Below are positions 5,550 to 7,917 of a DNA stretch of 7,917 bases, piece by piece; the first letter of the stretch is position 1; each line of letters opens with the position of its first letter. The translations under genes and the position numbers were made by a program. Under the pieces are notes generated by a model, which worked only from the letters and a program-made list of their open reading frames with translations, was not told where the DNA came from and did not search any database. Source of the stretch: Chitinophagales bacterium (GTDB taxonomy: Bacteria; Bacteroidota; Bacteroidia; Chitinophagales; UBA2359). The stretch is from assembly GCA_020629595.1 (NCBI GenBank), contig JAHDDA010000119.1, forward strand, positions 1-7,917, written 5' to 3'.

Positions 5550-6489
5550 TTGCGTCTTTTTTAAAAACAAAATCAACAATATTTGGATTTATTCTAACTG
5601 AACTTGCATAACTTGGAAACTTTGCAAGTTTTAAAGGAACTTTCGAATGTTCTCCAGAAGCAATAACAGACTCAAAATCAGCTACAACCCTAAAACTTTC
5701 AGCACTAACTTCATCTATTTTAGAAACAGGTACATTAAAAGAAATGGTACAACTATTTGGACTTAAATAAATAAACTCTTCATTTTCAACATTAAGAAAC
5801 TCAATACTTTTACCTGAAAACCGAATTTCAGTTAGTTGTTCTATTGGAATATTGTAGTTAATTTCTGATAAATCGAAATGAATTGATTTATTCTCTTTAC
5901 TTAAACCCATTTTACCTTTTTGGCTCGTACTTAAATCTTTCAAGACAAGTTTTTCGGTATCTAAAAATCTTAAAGTATCTACAATTTTTTTAGGACCATA
6001 AACTTTAATACTATCTGGAGTGTATTCAATTCTTCCTGAAACAGCAAATCCTTCTTGAGTTTCAATTTTAGATATTAATCTAATTGGTAAGGTTTTTTCC
6101 GTTCCATTATCCATTTCTACAAATAATGTATCTGGAATAATTTTTTTGATATTATACTTAGCGTTTTCTGAATTAATTTCACTTTTCAAATCTTCAGCAG
6201 TTATAATATTTTGACTTGTAAATTGATTGAAATCTAAATTGATAGATTTTTTTTTCAATCCCAATAACTGAATTAAAAGTTCTGTACCGCTTCCTTCAAT
6301 GCTAACATCTAAATTTTGAGGAATTGGAACTAAAGGAATTTTATCTTCTGGCAAATTTTCAATTACCAATGGAAGTTGTTGATTTGTTGAATATGTTTCT
6401 TGTAGTTTTACATAAACCCAACCTGCTGTGGCAAAAAAGAGTAAAAGCAAACTAATTACACTTTTTTCGTTTATGTATTTTGAAAACAT
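5542..6489 (-). CDS. YbbR-domain protein with N-terminal membrane anchor
   Basis: The 315-residue protein starts with a short basic segment and one hydrophobic helix (about 11-27, VISLLLLFFATAGWVYV), which acts as a signal anchor and would leave the rest outside the inner membrane. The exported part is beta-rich and fits YbbR-like repeats: the first about 37-127 (LPLVIENLP, NLDVSIEGSG), the second about 133-216 (LPIRLI, GFAVSGRIEYTPDSIKVYGP). The stretch 217-310 may hold a weaker third unit. In Firmicutes a YbbR protein (CdaR) regulates a c-di-AMP cyclase; no cyclase gene is present here, so that role should not be assumed. From general knowledge, YbbR next to CoaE is a recurring arrangement in Bacteroidota. 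The ATG at 6489 is the only reasonable start; there is no Shine-Dalgarno. It overlaps coaE by 8 bp and is the first gene of the operon, 33 bp after the icd terminator. Confidence 0.85.
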   Translation of the reverse strand: MFSKYINEKSVISLLLLFFATAGWVYVKLQETYSTNQQLPLVIENLPEDKIPLVPIPQNLDVSIEGSGTELLIQLLGLKKKSINLDFNQFTSQNIITAEDLKSEINSENAKYNIKKIIPDTLFVEMDNGTEKTLPIRLISKIETQEGFAVSGRIEYTPDSIKVYGPKKIVDTLRFLDTEKLVLKDLSTSQKGKMGLSKENKSIHFDLSEINYNIPIEQLTEIRFSGKSIEFLNVENEEFIYLSPNSCTISFNVPVSKIDEVSAESFRVVADFESVIASGEHSKVPLKLAKFPSYASSVRINPNIVDFVFKKDAND

Positions 6490-6521
6490 AAGGTAAATTT
6501 AATTCATTCTAAAGAATTAAT

Positions 6522-6558
6522 AAAAAAACCTTGAAGGATAAATTCCTTCAAGGTTTTT
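6522..6558 (-). terminator. Intrinsic terminator of icd
   Basis: A perfect 15-bp stem, AAAAACCTTGAAGGA (6524-6538) with TCCTTCAAGGTTTTT (6544-6558), surrounds a 5-nt loop. On the minus strand it ends in seven T (opposite A 6522-6528). It begins 26 nt after the icd stop and ends only about 33 nt before the YbbR-domain start codon. Confidence 0.92.
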
Positions 6559-6584
6559 CAATATTAATTTTTTCTTTTAGAAAA

Positions 6585-7850
6585 TTAGAAATTAGCAACT
6601 ATCTCATCTCCAAATTCAGAACATTTTAATTCTGTAGCTCCATCTATCATACGAGCAAAATCGTAAGTTACTCTTTTGTTATTAATTGCACCAGTAATAC
6701 CTTTTACAATTAAATCAGCAGCTTCAGTCCAACCCATATATTGGAACATAATAACACCCGATAAAATTACAGAACTTGGATTTACTTTATCCATTCCTGC
6801 ATATTTTGGAGCTGTACCATGTGTTGCTTCAAAAATAGCGTGTCCAGTTTCGTAATTTATATTTGCACCTGGAGCAATTCCTATTCCACCAACCATTGCC
6901 GCTAAAGCATCAGAAATATAATCACCATTTAAGTTTAGGGTAGCAATAACATCATAATCTTGTGGACGTAATTGTATTTGTTGTAAGAAATTATCGGCAA
7001 TAACATCTTTAATAATTATTTTACCTGCTTCTTCAGCAGCTTTTTGTGCAGCATTTGCAGCTTCTTTTCCTTCTTTTTCTACAATTTCGTCCCATTCAGC
7101 CCAAGTAAATGTTTTATCAGCAAACTCTGTACGAGCTAAATCATAACCCCACTTTTTGAAAGCACCTTCGGTAAATTTCATAATGTTACCTTTATGTACT
7201 AAAGCAACAGATTTGTATCCATTTTCTAAGCAGTAGTTAATTGCTGAACGAATTAAACGTTCAGAACCTTCTTTAGAAACTGGTTTAATTCCGATTGAAG
7301 AAGTTTCAGGAAAACGAATAGCAGAAACGCCAAATTCATCTTGTAAAAACTTAATTAATTTTTTTGCTTTGTCTTCACCTTGCATATATTCAATACCTGC
7401 GTAAATATCTTCAGTATTCTCTCTGAAAATTACCATATCTACTTTTTCAGGATGAACTGAAGGAGAAGGACAGCCATCGAAATACTTTACTGGACGAACA
7501 CAAGCGTATAAATCTAATTTTTGACGTAAAGCAACATTCAATGAACGAATACCTCCACCAATTGGCGTTGTTAAAGGTCCTTTAATCGCAAATAAATGTT
7601 CGTTAATTGAATCTAAAGTTGCTTGTGGTAACCATTCGCCAGTTTGGTCAAATGCTTTTTGTCCAGCCAATACTTCAGTCCAAACAAGTTTTTTTTCATC
7701 ACCATAAGCTGCACTAACTGCTGCTTCAAATACTTTTTTTGCAACTGGCCAAATATCAACACCAATTCCATCACCCTCAATAAAAGGAATTATTGGATCA
7801 TTAGGTATAGTTAATTTGCCATCTACAATTGAAATTTTAGAACCGTTCAT
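6585..7850 (-). CDS. icd: NADP-dependent isocitrate dehydrogenase, homodimeric type
   Basis: Icd oxidatively decarboxylates isocitrate to 2-oxoglutarate in the TCA cycle. The 421-residue protein is collinear with E. coli Icd (416). Substrate site: S103 in IRSLNVALRQ (101-110), R109, R119, R143, Y150 and K220 (VHKGN). Metal-binding aspartates: D282 (KDVIAD), D310 and D314 in NLNGDYISDALAA (306-318). NADP preference is indicated by K349-Y350 in HGTAPKYAG and by Y396 and R400 in VTYDFAR, the residues that select NADP in the E. coli enzyme. Residues about 249-277 form a Glu/Ala/Lys-rich segment about 13 residues longer than in E. coli and resembling Bacillus subtilis Icd. ATG 7850 gives the expected N-terminus. 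It is transcribed alone, with its own -7 box and terminator. Confidence 0.97.
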   Translation of the reverse strand: MNGSKISIVDGKLTIPNDPIIPFIEGDGIGVDIWPVAKKVFEAAVSAAYGDEKKLVWTEVLAGQKAFDQTGEWLPQATLDSINEHLFAIKGPLTTPIGGGIRSLNVALRQKLDLYACVRPVKYFDGCPSPSVHPEKVDMVIFRENTEDIYAGIEYMQGEDKAKKLIKFLQDEFGVSAIRFPETSSIGIKPVSKEGSERLIRSAINYCLENGYKSVALVHKGNIMKFTEGAFKKWGYDLARTEFADKTFTWAEWDEIVEKEGKEAANAAQKAAEEAGKIIIKDVIADNFLQQIQLRPQDYDVIATLNLNGDYISDALAAMVGGIGIAPGANINYETGHAIFEATHGTAPKYAGMDKVNPSSVILSGVIMFQYMGWTEAADLIVKGITGAINNKRVTYDFARMIDGATELKCSEFGDEIVANF

Positions 7851-7899
7851 TATAAATTGTATTTTATGTTAAATTAAAAAAATGTCATTTTTGAGGGTG

Positions 7900-7907
7900 C
7901 AAAATTA
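7900..7907 (-). promoter_or_regulatory. Predicted icd promoter, -7 box
   Basis: On the minus strand TAATTTTG (7907 to 7900) matches the Bacteroidota TAnnTTTG consensus exactly and is followed by CACCC, almost the same 13-base core as the etfB promoter. It lies about 50 nt upstream of the icd ATG. The matching -33 element would fall beyond the right edge of the window and cannot be checked. Confidence 0.65.
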
Positions 7908-7917
7908 CAATTATTTT

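Noticed and set aside
5550..5579. Ten-residue N-terminal extension of CoaE from TTG 5579
   Set aside because: ATG 5549 places the P-loop at the normal distance from the N-terminus and gives the ATGATTAA coupling overlap.

Overview
The window looks like ordinary chromosomal DNA from an AT-rich member of the Bacteroidota, probably Flavobacteriia or a close relative. Three signs point there. Two promoters carry a perfect TAnnTTTG (-7) box of the Bacteroidota housekeeping sigma factor. Start codons mostly lack Shine-Dalgarno sequences. The gene content (a BFN-UVR protein, YbbR followed by CoaE, etfB-etfA) is typical of the phylum. I saw no mobile element, CRISPR array, tRNA, rRNA, toxin-antitoxin or defence gene, and nothing I would call a new multi-gene system.

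Layout. Positions 1-230 hold the 3' end of an unrecognised membrane-protein gene (+). Positions 231-413 are a regulatory gap with a perfect 24-bp palindrome directly upstream of a perfect -7 box. etfB (414-1151) and etfA (1200-2168) follow as a two-gene operon encoding electron transfer flavoprotein, closed by a hairpin terminator. Next is a short gap holding a 37-nt imperfect dyad that spans a predicted promoter. It precedes a second + strand pair: a BFN-domain/UVR protein that probably starts at GTG 2339, and a protein with a cold-shock-like domain and an S1-like domain (2954-3931). A strong terminator separates this pair from the convergent minus-strand genes.

On the minus strand, read right to left, NADP-type isocitrate dehydrogenase (icd, 7850-6585) has its own promoter and terminator. 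It is followed by an apparent operon of a YbbR-domain membrane-anchored protein, dephospho-CoA kinase (coaE, overlapping by 8 bp), and a UbiA-like integral membrane protein with one eroded aspartate motif and a likely TTG start.

Functionally the window is central metabolism: the TCA cycle (icd), flavin electron transfer from acyl-CoA and similar dehydrogenases (etfBA), and the last step of CoA synthesis (coaE). Around these sit envelope or RNA-related genes of less certain role. The points most worth a second look are the two symmetric sites sitting on promoters, the CSD-S1 protein with an unexplained C-terminal region, and the divergent UbiA homologue.
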